Assembly: GCF_013031245.1 (NCBI RefSeq)
Contig: NZ_WPZL01000011.1
Location: 1-64,000, forward strand
DNA: 64,000 bases
Direction: 5' to 3'
Source of the DNA: Ruegeria lacuscaerulensis
GTDB lineage: Bacteria; Pseudomonadota; Alphaproteobacteria; Rhodobacterales; Rhodobacteraceae
Numbering within the stretch: position 1 is the stretch's first letter; each line of letters opens with the position of its first letter. The notes beneath the pieces were generated by a model. The model searched no databases. It worked only from the letters and a program-made list of their open reading frames with translations, and had not been told where the DNA came from. The translations under genes were made by a program, and so were the position numbers. Shown here one piece after another: positions 51,107 through 59,917 of this stretch.

Positions 51107-52156
51107 TTAGAAGTTGAACTGAGCACCGAAGTCGGCTTGGATCGTGTCCGTACCAGCGTCGGAGTCGTTGCGGCCGATACCACCGCGCAGCGATGCACCG
51201 CCGCCCAGGTCGTAGATGCCGCCGATTGCAATCTGCTGTTTGTCAGCAGAAGCGTTACCGTCACCGTAGGTGAACAGCAGGGTGGTTGCAGCGCCCAGGT
51301 TGTAGGAAGCCGACAGACCCCATGCGGTGCCGTCGGTGGAGGCTACTTCGGTGGCGTCGTCTGCAACAAACAGAGTACCGCCAAAGTCACCCCATTCGCC
51401 ACCCAGGGTCAGAACGGTCAGGCTTGGGTCGCTGCCCGTACCGCCGTCGGTTTGACCATAAGCGATAGCCGCGGTGATGTTGTTGAAGACGTAAGTCGCG
51501 CTGATGTCCCAACGGTCGCCGTCCGCGAAGGAAATTACACCACCGGTGCTGGACGCTACGCGCGCCTGGTCATACGACGCACCGAAAGAGAAGTCGCCAA
51601 CAGCGTACTGGAAGAACACGGCGTTCGCGCCCGAACCGGTCGACGAATAGGCCAGGAAGTCATAGTTCACGCCCGAGTACTGACCCGCGAACAGTTCCAG
51701 ACCAACTTCGTTGCCGTAGTAGTTTGCCAGGTTGTCGAAGGAGCCGGCAACGTTGCCCGCGTCAACACGCAGACCACCGTAGATGACCGAGAAACGTGCG
51801 CCGTTCAGGCCAGCCGAGTTGGCTTCGCCGTTGCTGTTTTCGTCAGCCTGCAGACGAACACGCGCCGAGAACTCAACACCACCGTCGGTTTCCGCGGTGC
51901 CGTCGATGTTCAGGCGGAAGCGCGAAACCAGGATGGTGTCATCCGGGTTGGGGTCGGACACGTTTGCTGTGGCGGTTACGGTAACTGTCGCACCGCTTGC
52001 GGTGGTCAAAGTGGTGGTAGCCGTTACCGGACGGCTGGTGGAACGGTCTTCCAGGTAGCCAAGACCAAAGCGGCCGTAGCCGCTGAATTTAATGTCGGCC
52101 GCGGCAACGCTTGCGGTTGCGATCAGAGCGGTCGATGCGAAGAGAACCTTTTTCAT
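51107..52156 (-). CDS. Outer-membrane porin (Rhodobacterales type)
   Basis: A 349-aa general diffusion porin. The signal peptide is MKKVLFASTALIATASVAAA, the mature protein opens with DIKFSGYGRFGLGY, and amphipathic beta strands alternate throughout. The chain ends in FGAQFNF, the C-terminal Phe signature for BAM recognition. A threonine-rich insert (TATTTLTTASGATVTVTATA) early in the chain may form a surface loop. It is a single-gene unit with a long upstream gap (52157-52446) and a strong terminator; likely highly expressed. Confidence 0.93.
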   Translation of the reverse strand: MKKVLFASTALIATASVAAADIKFSGYGRFGLGYLEDRSTSRPVTATTTLTTASGATVTVTATANVSDPNPDDTILVSRFRLNIDGTAETDGGVEFSARVRLQADENSNGEANSAGLNGARFSVIYGGLRVDAGNVAGSFDNLANYYGNEVGLELFAGQYSGVNYDFLAYSSTGSGANAVFFQYAVGDFSFGASYDQARVASSTGGVISFADGDRWDISATYVFNNITAAIAYGQTDGGTGSDPSLTVLTLGGEWGDFGGTLFVADDATEVASTDGTAWGLSASYNLGAATTLLFTYGDGNASADKQQIAIGGIYDLGGGASLRGGIGRNDSDAGTDTIQADFGAQFNF

Positions 52157-52446
52157 GGTGTTTCCCTCGTTTCCCTCGGTTTCAAAGTTTTTCTACTCGA
52201 CACATGCCTCAGCACATGTCTCAGCACGGGAACCGTTTCGCTTTTTTTGCCCCCCTCACGCAAGCTTGGCTTAGGTCTGTTGTCTGCATTGACGGCAAAT
52301 TGGTGCAAGGATGCCACAGTCCGTTTGTGGCCTGATCTGCTGGCAAGCCCACCCTTATGTGACATTAATAGGGTTGTTGCGGAACTGGACCTTGTCTAGG
52401 AGTAGCATTTAACAAGCTAAACCACGTGAAATAGGACCATTCGACA
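52157..52446. other. Porin leader and divergent promoter region
   Basis: This 290-nt stretch separates the porin and the DUF3576 gene. Near the porin start, minus strand, CGAGGGAAA occurs twice, 10 nt apart; the copy nearer the ATG is the ribosome site. A 12-bp tandem repeat lies further out. I see no protein gene. Confidence 0.55.
52201..52224. repeat. 12-bp tandem repeat in the porin leader
   Basis: CACATGCCTCAG is followed directly by CACATGTCTCAG (one mismatch), and a further CAC follows. It lies 45-68 nt upstream of the porin ATG, probably within the 5' UTR, and could be a regulator or sRNA pairing site. Confidence 0.6.
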
Positions 52447-52935
52447 ATGCGCCTGCAGACGATTTTCGGTTTGATCATAATCACTGCCGCCGTATCGGCC
52501 TGCGGACAAAATCGAGGCGCCGCGCCGAATCCCGATTTGCTTTATACTGACAGCACCCGCACCGAAGAGCGCGAGTTGAACGACCCGAATCGCTCGACCA
52601 TCTGGGATGTGTTCGACAACGCCAACGCCGAGCAGATCACAAATGTGAATCGGTACCTGTGGGCGGCGTCGCTGGACGTTCTGAATTTCCTGCCCGTGCA
52701 GGAAGTCGATCCGTTTACCGGTGTTATCGTAACGGGTTACGGCACGCCACCGGGTGGAGGACGGCAGTATCGCGCGACGGTTCACATCAGCGACCCGGCG
52801 CTGGCAGCACGCTCGTTGTCGGTTTCGCTGCAAACAAGCGGCGGCTCTCCGGTGAGTGCCGCGACGACACGTGCGGTCGAGGACGCGATCCTGTCCCGTG
52901 CGCGTCAACTACGCATTGCGGACAACAAACTCTAG
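52447..52935 (+). CDS. DUF3576-family lipoprotein
   Basis: A 162-aa envelope protein. The signal peptide with lipobox VSAC (Cys about residue 19) predicts a lipoprotein. The mature domain shows STIWDVFDNANAEQITNVN, LWAASLDVLNFLPVQEVDPF and GVIVTGYGTPPGG, which match the DUF3576 family of alphaproteobacteria. Function unknown; an outer-membrane quality role is possible since it precedes leuS-lptE-holA. A terminator separates it from leuS. Confidence 0.87.
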   Translation: MRLQTIFGLIIITAAVSACGQNRGAAPNPDLLYTDSTRTEERELNDPNRSTIWDVFDNANAEQITNVNRYLWAASLDVLNFLPVQEVDPFTGVIVTGYGTPPGGGRQYRATVHISDPALAARSLSVSLQTSGGSPVSAATTRAVEDAILSRARQLRIADNKL

Positions 52936-52962
52936 CAACCCGCCGAAAATCACAATATTACC

Positions 52963-52987
52963 ACGCCGGGTTCTCACCCGGCGTTTT
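52963..52987 (+). terminator. Intrinsic terminator / attenuator directly before leuS
   Basis: A perfect 9-bp stem ACGCCGGGT/ACCCGGCGT with a TCTC loop is followed by TTTT. It starts 27 nt after the DUF3576 stop and ends 20 nt before the leuS ATG, leaving no room for a leuS promoter after it. leuS transcripts therefore either read through it or start upstream of it. Confidence 0.8.
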
Positions 52988-53007
52988 CATTCACGAAGGA
53001 CCGTACG

Positions 53008-55545
53008 ATGTCTCGCTACTCGGCCACCGAAATCGAAGCAAAATGGCAAGAAGCCTGGGACAAGGCCGGAATCTTCGCCGCCAGCCACAAGGCGGACAAG
53101 CCGAAATACTATGTGCTAGAGATGTTCCCCTACCCGTCGGGCCGCATTCATATGGGGCATGTACGCAACTATACGATGGGTGACGTGATCGCGCGGCATA
53201 AGCTGGCGACCGGGCACAACGTTCTGCACCCGATGGGTTGGGACGCTTTCGGGATGCCTGCGGAAAACGCCGCAATGGCCATCGGCGGCCATCCAAAAGA
53301 CTGGACATACGGCAATATCGCCGACATGCGCGGCCAAATGAAGCCGCTGGGCCTGTCGATCGACTGGTCCCGCGAATTTGCCACCTGCGACCCAGAATAT
53401 TACGGCCAGCAACAGGCGCTGTTTCTGGACATGCTCGACGCAGGACTGGTCTACCGCAAGAACGCCGTGGTGAACTGGGACCCGGTCGATATGACCGTTC
53501 TGGCCAATGAACAGGTGGAAAACGGGCGCGGCTGGCGCTCGGGCGCGTTGGTGGAGCGCCGCGAGTTGACGCAGTGGTTCTTTAAAATCTCGGATTTCTC
53601 CGAGGAACTGCTCGAGGCGCTTGACACGCTCGACAATTGGCCTGCCAAAGTGCGCCTGATGCAGGAAAACTGGATCGGCAAATCGCGCGGACTGCAATTC
53701 GCTTTTGAACGAACGGATGATGGAGAGCCGATCACGGTCTATACGACTCGTCCCGACACGCTGCTGGGCGCGTCCTTTGTTGGGATCTCACCAGACCATC
53801 CCATTGCCAAAATGCTGGAGGCCGGGAACCCGGAAGTCGCGGAATTCGTTGCGGAATGCCGCAAGGGTGGCACAACTGAAGAAGCCATCGAAACGGCGGA
53901 GAAGCTGGGTTATGACACTGGCATCCGCGTAAAGCATCCGCTTGATCCCAACTGGGAACTGCCGGTCTGGATCGCGAATTTTATCCTGATGGATTATGGC
54001 ACCGGCGCGATTTTCGCCTGCCCTGCGCATGACCAGCGCGACCTGGATTTCTGCCGCAAATACGGCCTGCCCGTAGTCGACACCTTCTTTGCGCTGGATG
54101 ATGACACGCCGGTCGACAAGATCGCCTTTGTCCCCCCGAAGACTGAAAACGTCCGCTGGGTGAACCATTTTGCGGGCCTGACCGAAGCCACGGGCGATGA
54201 GGCAATCGATGCCACAGTCGATTTCGCCGAAAAGGCGGGTTGGGGTGAGGGCGTCACCAAATACCGTCTGCGCGATTGGGGCCTGTCGCGCCAGCGTTAC
54301 TGGGGCTGCCCGATTCCCGTTGTGCATTGCGGTACCTGCGGCGTGGTACCTGAAAAGAAAGAGAATCTGCCGATCCGCCTGCCTGACGACGTTACCTTTG
54401 ACAACCCTGGCAACCCTCTGGATCGCCACCCGACCTGGCGGGATTGCCAATGCCCATCCTGCGGGGCTCCGGCCAGGCGCGAAACCGACACGATGGACAC
54501 GTTTGTCGATTCGTCGTGGTATTTTGCCCGATTCACCGCTCCACACGCCGAAACGCCCACCGACCTGGCCGAGGCCGAATACTGGATGAATGTCGACCAG
54601 TATATTGGCGGTATCGAACATGCGATTCTGCACCTGCTTTATTCGCGGTTCTTCGCAAGGGCGATGAACATCACCGGTCATTTGCCGAAAAAAGCCATCG
54701 AACCATTCGACGCACTGTTCACGCAGGGCATGGTCACGCATGAGATTTACCAGACCCGCGACGACAAAGGCCGCCCGGTCTATCACCTGCCCGAGGATGT
54801 GACCGACGGCAAACTGGCCGATGGCACCGAGGTCGAGGTCATCCCGTCGGCCAAGATGTCGAAATCCAAGAAAAACGTGGTGGACCCTGTCAGCATCATC
54901 TCGGCCTTCGGCGCCGATACGGCACGCTGGTTCGTACTGTCCGATTCGCCGCCCGAGCGGGACGTGGAATGGACCGCCGCAGGGGCAGAGGCCGCCTATA
55001 AACACCTGAACCGGGTGTGGAATCTCTGTGACAAGATCGGGGCCGTGGACCCTGATGCAAAAGGCGAAGGCGACGAGGACCTGCTGCGCGAGATGCATAA
55101 GACCATTCGCGACGTTACACTCGGGGTCGAAAGCTTTGGCTTCAACGCAGCCATCGCAAAGCTTTATGCGTTCACCAATACGCTTGCCAAATCCAAAGCC
55201 GCTGCCGCAGCCCAGAAGCAGGCAATCAAGACATTGGCACAACTGATGTCGCCGATGACGCCGCACCTTGCCGAAGACATCTGGGCCCATCAGGGTGGTG
55301 AAGGTCTGGTGGCCGTTGCCCCCTGGCCGGTGGCTGACGAGGCGATGCTTGTTGACAATACCGTCATCCTGCCGATCCAGATCAACGGCAAGCGCCGCGC
55401 GGAAATCAGCGTGGCCAAGGATCTGGACAAGGCCGAGGTTGAAAAAATCGCGCTCAGCACCGAAGCTGTGCAAAAGGCGCTGGATGGAAATGCGCCGAAA
55501 AAGGTGATTGTCGTCCCGGGCCGGATCGTAAATGTCGTTGTTTGA
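53008..55545 (+). CDS. leuS: Leucyl-tRNA synthetase
   Basis: An 845-aa class Ia synthetase that charges tRNA-Leu. The HIGH-type motif lies in [15 protein letters not shown] (about residues 41-55), the KMSKS loop in [12 protein letters not shown] (about 615-626), and an editing domain sits between (for example [14 protein letters not shown]). Length is normal. GAAGGA precedes the ATG. It overlaps lptE by 14 bp and heads a leuS-lptE-holA operon, an arrangement common in alphaproteobacteria. Confidence 0.97.
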   Translation: MSRYSATEIEAKWQEAWDKAGIFAASHKADKPKYYVLEMFPYPSGRIHMGHVRNYTMGDVIARHKLATGHNVLHPMGWDAFGMPAENAAMAIGGHPKDWTYGNIADMRGQMKPLGLSIDWSREFATCDPEYYGQQQALFLDMLDAGLVYRKNAVVNWDPVDMTVLANEQVENGRGWRSGALVERRELTQWFFKISDFSEELLEALDTLDNWPAKVRLMQENWIGKSRGLQFAFERTDDGEPITVYTTRPDTLLGASFVGISPDHPIAKMLEAGNPEVAEFVAECRKGGTTEEAIETAEKLGYDTGIRVKHPLDPNWELPVWIANFILMDYGTGAIFACPAHDQRDLDFCRKYGLPVVDTFFALDDDTPVDKIAFVPPKTENVRWVNHFAGLTEATGDEAIDATVDFAEKAGWGEGVTKYRLRDWGLSRQRYWGCPIPVVHCGTCGVVPEKKENLPIRLPDDVTFDNPGNPLDRHPTWRDCQCPSCGAPARRETDTMDTFVDSSWYFARFTAPHAETPTDLAEAEYWMNVDQYIGGIEHAILHLLYSRFFARAMNITGHLPKKAIEPFDALFTQGMVTHEIYQTRDDKGRPVYHLPEDVTDGKLADGTEVEVIPSAKMSKSKKNVVDPVSIISAFGADTARWFVLSDSPPERDVEWTAAGAEAAYKHLNRVWNLCDKIGAVDPDAKGEGDEDLLREMHKTIRDVTLGVESFGFNAAIAKLYAFTNTLAKSKAAAAAQKQAIKTLAQLMSPMTPHLAEDIWAHQGGEGLVAVAPWPVADEAMLVDNTVILPIQINGKRRAEISVAKDLDKAEVEKIALSTEAVQKALDGNAPKKVIVVPGRIVNVVV

Positions 55546-56023
55546 TCGCAGAACTTTGCTGATGCTCCCGCTGGCGCTGGCCGCCTGCGGCTTTGAACCT
55601 GTCTACGCGCCCGGCGGCGCGGGGTCGGCGCTTAACGGCAGGGTCGAGGTTTCCGCCCCGAACACTGTTGAAAGCTATCTGCTTGTGCAGAATCTGGAAC
55701 AACGGCTGGGCCGCAGCGCCACTTCGGGTAAGGAATACGTCCTGAACGTAAGGGTTACCACCGTATCCCGGCGCCAGGCGATCACCACGACCAACGTGAC
55801 CAACCGCTACACGATCGAAGGACGCGCCAACTTTTCGCTGAAATCGAATGAAACAGGGAAGGTGCTTGCTTCCGGCAACGTTTCGGATTTCGTCGGCTAT
55901 TCCGCTGCGGGATCTACTGTGTCCACGCTTGCGGACGAGCGCGACGCAAGAGAACGCCTCATGGTGATTCTGTCGGACCAGATCGTGAACCGCCTGTACG
56001 CCGCACCGGATCTGTCAAAATGA
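55532..56023 (+). CDS. lptE: LPS-assembly lipoprotein LptE
   Basis: A 163-aa outer-membrane lipoprotein that plugs LptD and helps insert lipopolysaccharide. The signal ends in [16 protein letters not shown] (lipobox LAAC), which is the typical LptE N-terminus. The mature part has [19 protein letters not shown]. It overlaps leuS by 14 bp and holA by 4 bp (ATGA), consistent with the conserved order. Confidence 0.9.
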   Translation: MSLFDRRTLLMLPLALAACGFEPVYAPGGAGSALNGRVEVSAPNTVESYLLVQNLEQRLGRSATSGKEYVLNVRVTTVSRRQAITTTNVTNRYTIEGRANFSLKSNETGKVLASGNVSDFVGYSAAGSTVSTLADERDARERLMVILSDQIVNRLYAAPDLSK

Positions 56024-57048
56024 AGCTCAGCCCGCGCGAGGCTGAAGGGTATTTCGCCCGACCCGACGCCGACAAAGCCGGGCTGTTGATCTACGGCGCG
56101 GATGCGATGCGCGTGGCGCTGAAACGGCAACAGGTTCTGGCCGCGTTGCTGGGCCCCAATGCCGAAGAGGAAATGCGTCTGACCCGCATGCCGGGCGCCA
56201 ATCTGCGCGGCGAACCCGCCCTGCTGCTGGACGCGGTCAAGGCAGTGGGTTTCTTTCCCGGCCCGCGCGCTGTTTTTGTCGAAGACACGACGGATGTAGC
56301 TGCTCTTGCGCTGATCGCTGCTTTTGAGGACTGGGCTCCGGGCGATGCCCAGATCATCGTCACTGCCGGGCAGCTCAAACCCAGTTCCAAAATCCGCAAG
56401 GCATTCGAGGCGCACCCGGCGGCCTATGCGGTCGGCATCTACGACGACCCGCCGTCGCGGGGGGAGATTGAGCGAGTTCTGACCGACGCGGGGTTACGGA
56501 ACATCCCACAGGACGCCATGTCGGCGATCGCCGAACTGGCGACCGGGATCAGCCCGGGAGATTTCGCGCAAACAGTTGAAAAACTGTCACTCTATAAACA
56601 CGGTGACAGTTCAGAACTGACCATCGAGGATATCGAAGCCTGCGCGCCCCGCTCGACCGAGGCCGCATTGGACGACGTTCTGAACGTAGTCGCCGAGGGT
56701 CGTGCCGGAGAAATCGGCCCGCTGATCCGACGGTTGCAATCGCAAGGCACCAACGCGGTGAGCTTGTGTATCGGGGCGACCCGGCATTTTCGTACGCTTT
56801 ACGCCTGCGCCTCTGATCCCGGCGGGGCGGCACAGGGCATCGGCAAACTGCGGCCTCCGGTCTATGGCAAACGACGCGACCGGATTTTACGGCAGGCTCA
56901 GGGCTGGGGCGCGCCGAAACTGCAGACGGCCTTGACGGTTCTCACAGACACTGACTTGTCGCTACGTTCGGCAGGCCAGACGGCACCGGCCATGGCGCTT
57001 GTCGAACGGGCCATGATCCGTCTGGCGATGCTGGCTCGGTCGCGCTAA
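56020..57048 (+). CDS. holA: DNA polymerase III subunit delta
   Basis: A 342-aa clamp-loader subunit. The N-terminal DNA_pol3_delta region (YFARPDADKAGLLIYGADAM) and the C-terminal domain (LIRRLQSQGTNAVSLCIG, then PPVYGKRRDRILRQ) are typical. It opens the beta clamp during replication. The ATG overlaps the lptE stop (ATGA). Its last 4 bp overlap the convergent flavoprotein gene. Confidence 0.93.
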   Translation: MKLSPREAEGYFARPDADKAGLLIYGADAMRVALKRQQVLAALLGPNAEEEMRLTRMPGANLRGEPALLLDAVKAVGFFPGPRAVFVEDTTDVAALALIAAFEDWAPGDAQIIVTAGQLKPSSKIRKAFEAHPAAYAVGIYDDPPSRGEIERVLTDAGLRNIPQDAMSAIAELATGISPGDFAQTVEKLSLYKHGDSSELTIEDIEACAPRSTEAALDDVLNVVAEGRAGEIGPLIRRLQSQGTNAVSLCIGATRHFRTLYACASDPGGAAQGIGKLRPPVYGKRRDRILRQAQGWGAPKLQTALTVLTDTDLSLRSAGQTAPAMALVERAMIRLAMLARSR

Positions 57049-58229
57049 GCGACGCGGCGCAGCCAGTCCGCGGCTGACTTACCGGCCCAACGACCGCTCG
57101 CCAGACAGGCGGTCAGCAAATAGCCACCGGTCGGCGCTTCCCAGTCCAGCATTTCCCCCGCGCAGAATACGCCCGGCATTGAAACCAGCATCAGCCCATC
57201 GTTCAACGCGGCGCGCGTGACCCCTCCGGCCGTGGAAATTGCTTCGTCCATCGGGCGCAGTCCGGAATGCCGAATCGGGAGGCGCTTGAAGACACCGGCC
57301 CATTCCTCTGGCTTCGGTGGTCCGCCCTTAACCATCTCGTGAAACAGCGCGATTTTCTGCGGCGGCAAGTGGAGTGACTTTTTCAGCCATTGCGACAGCG
57401 TGGTTTTGGCTTTCCTGGAAGAAAGGCGCGCTTGCAGAGCGTTTTCGTCCAGATCGGGAACCAGATCGACAGTAAGCGGCGCGCCGTTACGCAAGGCCGG
57501 GGTCAGGGAATACAATCCCCCACCCTCCAGCCCTTTCGCTGAAATCGTCGCTTCACCACGGCTCTGCACGTCTCCGGCCGCCCAGCGGACCGATTTCAAC
57601 GCCGCACCGAAATGGGGCTGCATGTGGTGGCTCCAGTCCACGGACAGGGCTGAGTTCGCTGGGGCAAACGGAGCGAGACCGACGCCTTTGTCTCGCAGAA
57701 ACCGCGCCCAATGCCCGTCTGATCCAAGTCGGGCCCAGCTTGCCCCGCCCAAGGCCAGAACTGTCACATCCGCCGCAATGACGTGCCTGCCATCCGTAGT
57801 GTCGAATGCAAGCGAATCGCCAACCCAGCCAACCCAGCGCCAGCGGGTCCTGATCTCAACCCCCGCGGTCTCAAGCCGCCCGAGCCAGGCCCGTAGCAGA
57901 GGAGAGGCCTTCATCACGGTCGGGAACACCCGGCCTGTCGAGCCGGTGAACACCTCCCGCCCCAGCCCCCGCGCCCATTCCTGCACGCCAACGGCGTCGA
58001 AATCGGCAACAATCGGGCGCAGCCAGTCTGCCGACTCGCCATAGGATCGAAGCAGAGTTTCGAACGGTTCGTCCTTGGTCAGGTTCAGGCCCGATTTACC
58101 AGCCATCAGAAACTTGCGCGCCACCGAGGGTTTGGCTTCGGCCACCAGAACATCGTGGCCTGCTGAGGCCAGTTCCTCCGCCGCCATCAGGCCTGCGGGT
58201 CCGGCCCCGATTACCACTGCCTGCGCCAT
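57045..58229 (-). CDS. BaiN/HI0933-like NAD(P)/FAD-dependent oxidoreductase
   Basis: A 394-aa flavoprotein. The N-terminal motif is VVIGAGPAGLMAAEEL, followed by the family segment ARKFLMAGKSGLNLTKDE. VTVLALGGASWARLGSDG and the C-terminal GVFCAGEMLDWEAPTGGYLL match the HI0933/BaiN group (TIGR03862-like). The physiological substrate is unknown. ATG 58229 starts MAQAVVIG; the longer upstream frame runs antisense to the HNH gene and is rejected. Confidence 0.88.
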   Translation of the reverse strand: MAQAVVIGAGPAGLMAAEELASAGHDVLVAEAKPSVARKFLMAGKSGLNLTKDEPFETLLRSYGESADWLRPIVADFDAVGVQEWARGLGREVFTGSTGRVFPTVMKASPLLRAWLGRLETAGVEIRTRWRWVGWVGDSLAFDTTDGRHVIAADVTVLALGGASWARLGSDGHWARFLRDKGVGLAPFAPANSALSVDWSHHMQPHFGAALKSVRWAAGDVQSRGEATISAKGLEGGGLYSLTPALRNGAPLTVDLVPDLDENALQARLSSRKAKTTLSQWLKKSLHLPPQKIALFHEMVKGGPPKPEEWAGVFKRLPIRHSGLRPMDEAISTAGGVTRAALNDGLMLVSMPGVFCAGEMLDWEAPTGGYLLTACLASGRWAGKSAADWLRRVA

Positions 58230-58277
58230 TGCCGTACCCTTGCGTTCTGCGCCGTCCGGCGCGACTTTGTGATTACC

Positions 58278-58574
58278 ATGTCGAACAGTGATCCGATCTG
58301 CCCGCTCTGTGACCGCCCAATCCCCGACGGGGTCGGCAGCCTGCACCATCTGATCCCAAAACTCAAAGGGGGCAAGGGCGGACCCACGGTATTGCTGCAC
58401 CAGATCTGCCACAAAGAGGTTCATTCCACCCTGACCGAAGGCGAGCTTGCGCGCGAGTTCAATACGGTCGAAGCCCTGCGTATCCATCCAAGATTGGAAA
58501 AATTTCTGAACTGGGTCCGTAAACGCCCGCCCGGTTTTCGGTCAAAAGTGCCGGGCAAACGACGCAAGCGGTGA
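58278..58574 (+). CDS. Small HNH-endonuclease-like protein
   Basis: A 98-aa basic protein. Paired cysteines (CPLCDRP) and the HHLIP, LHQICHKEVH series outline an HNH/zinc-finger nuclease fold of the restriction-endonuclease type; the C-terminus is strongly basic (RKRPPGFRSKVPGKRRKR), suited to binding nucleic acid. A GTG 9 nt upstream (58269) is an alternative start, and the ribosome site is weak. It is divergent from the flavoprotein gene and abuts the convergent VOC gene. Whether it cuts DNA is unknown. Confidence 0.7.
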   Translation: MSNSDPICPLCDRPIPDGVGSLHHLIPKLKGGKGGPTVLLHQICHKEVHSTLTEGELAREFNTVEALRIHPRLEKFLNWVRKRPPGFRSKVPGKRRKR

Positions 58575-59312
58575 TCAGCCGGGCCGGACCGGATCGCCAA
58601 AGGCATCCCGGATCGAGTCATTCAGCCCTTGCACCTCCAATCCCCGATAATCCGGAACCGGAGCAAACTGCGCTCCGGCGAGGTGCTGGAACTCCAACGT
58701 TGTGTAGGGGCGCTTCCACAGCCATTCGCGGTTTTCGACCGACCAAAGATCTGCATTCGGCGGCACCTCTTCGGTAAACGCATAGAAATGCAGATCAAAT
58801 CCGTATTGGGACACATCTTGCATCGACAAAAGGCGCATACCTTGTGCCCGACAGAACGTGTCCTCGGCAGTAATGTCGCCGGTGCGCAAGGTGATCTGTC
58901 CGATGCAGGCATCAGCAAAAGGATCATCGGGGTCTGCCGCGTTTTCGGGGCGGTCGCCCTCGAAATCGTGCTGGAGCAGTTCGATCACAAAGCCTTCAGG
59001 GTCTTTCAGGTGACACATGTAGCCAATGTCCAGAAACTGTTTCGGGTCCGAGACCTCAACCCCCTTTTTCCCTAAATATGCAACGGCAAGGTCGACATCC
59101 GGTACGGTGATCCCGATCTTCCAGTACCTTTGGCCACCGTCATGAACATACCCGCCGCCACCCGGCATCAGCAGAAGGTCCGCGTCCTGACCGGCATATC
59201 CAACGCGGCGGTTCGGCCCCTGCTCCCATACCAACATGCCCAGAGCATCCGCATAGAACCCGGCCAGTTTGTCGGGGTCAGCTGCGCGCAGCAGCACAGC
59301 GGACAACCTCAT
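58575..59312 (-). CDS. VOC-family (glyoxalase/dioxygenase superfamily) protein
   Basis: A 245-aa protein with two VOC repeats (LSAVLLRAADPDKLAGFYAD ... FVIELLQHDFEG and QITLRTGDITAEDTFCRAQG ... HFYAFTEEV). The His/Glu metal ligands appear in the first module (MCHLKDPEGFVIELL). ATG 59312 overlaps the stop of the enoyl-CoA hydratase gene as ATGA, with AAGGA upstream. It is the last gene of an SDR-ECH-VOC operon. Function could be a lyase, isomerase or dioxygenase; not resolved. Confidence 0.8.
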   Translation of the reverse strand: MRLSAVLLRAADPDKLAGFYADALGMLVWEQGPNRRVGYAGQDADLLLMPGGGGYVHDGGQRYWKIGITVPDVDLAVAYLGKKGVEVSDPKQFLDIGYMCHLKDPEGFVIELLQHDFEGDRPENAADPDDPFADACIGQITLRTGDITAEDTFCRAQGMRLLSMQDVSQYGFDLHFYAFTEEVPPNADLWSVENREWLWKRPYTTLEFQHLAGAQFAPVPDYRGLEVQGLNDSIRDAFGDPVRPG

Positions 59313-59917
59313 TGACACATCCTTGCGATACCAGCCGCAATCTGCGGGTCGGCGGCAAGACTGTCTGCAACCAGTTCACGCGCCACCTGCATCAGCACTT
59401 CGGGTTCAACCACCCGATCCACAAGACCGAAGGTATAGGCCTCCTCCGCCGTGATCTTTTGCCCTGCCATCAGAACCATCTTGGTGCGTGCTGGCCCAAT
59501 CAGGGCGGCCATGCGCAAAGGGTCAGAAGGTTGCGGCAAAAAACCCAGTTTCATGACCGGATAGAAGAATTTGGCCTGCGGCACCGCGATGCGGATGTCA
59601 CAGGCCAGCACCATACCGTTTGCCCCACCCGCAAGCGTTCCGTTCAGAGCCGCGACTGTCAAACAAGGCAAGGCGGCGATTGCTCCGGACAATCGCTCCC
59701 ACACGTCCGAGGTCGCAAGACCGGCCCGAGCTTCGTCCAGATCGGCCCCGGCGCTGAAGACCTTGCCTGTGCCGGACAGGATGAGGGCACGGGCCTCGGT
59801 TGCATCTTCGGCAATCTCGGCCAGTTCGGTCAGCATGGCACCCGTCAGGGCGTTAGCCTTGGTCGGGTTATTGAGTGTGACGGTCCACAACCCATCCGCC
59901 TTTGTCAGTTCGATCAC
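59309..59917 (-). CDS. Enoyl-CoA hydratase/isomerase-family protein
   Basis: A 202-aa crotonase-fold protein, somewhat shorter than typical family members (about 260 aa). The oxyanion-hole segments are SGTGKVFSAGADLDEAR and LNGTLAGGANGMVLACDI; ACDIRIAVPQAKFFYPVMKL follows. The GTG start at 59917 overlaps the SDR stop (GTGA) and its own stop overlaps the VOC start, so all three genes are translationally coupled. Hydration, isomerisation or thioester hydrolysis is possible. Confidence 0.85.
   Translation of the reverse strand: MIELTKADGLWTVTLNNPTKANALTGAMLTELAEIAEDATEARALILSGTGKVFSAGADLDEARAGLATSDVWERLSGAIAALPCLTVAALNGTLAGGANGMVLACDIRIAVPQAKFFYPVMKLGFLPQPSDPLRMAALIGPARTKMVLMAGQKITAEEAYTFGLVDRVVEPEVLMQVARELVADSLAADPQIAAGIARMCQ

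Noticed and set aside
50993..52399. Plus-strand frame opposite the porin gene
   Set aside because: Antisense to a well-supported porin with signal peptide and terminal Phe; no independent support.
52408..52424. Possible CtrA site (TTAA half-site followed by a near match)
   Set aside because: Only one TTAA half-site is intact; the second half reads AACC, so the consensus TTAA-N7-TTAA is not met.
53788..55473. 561-codon minus-strand frame inside leuS
   Set aside because: Antisense shadow of leuS, whose HIGH and KMSKS motifs are intact; no motif in the antisense product.
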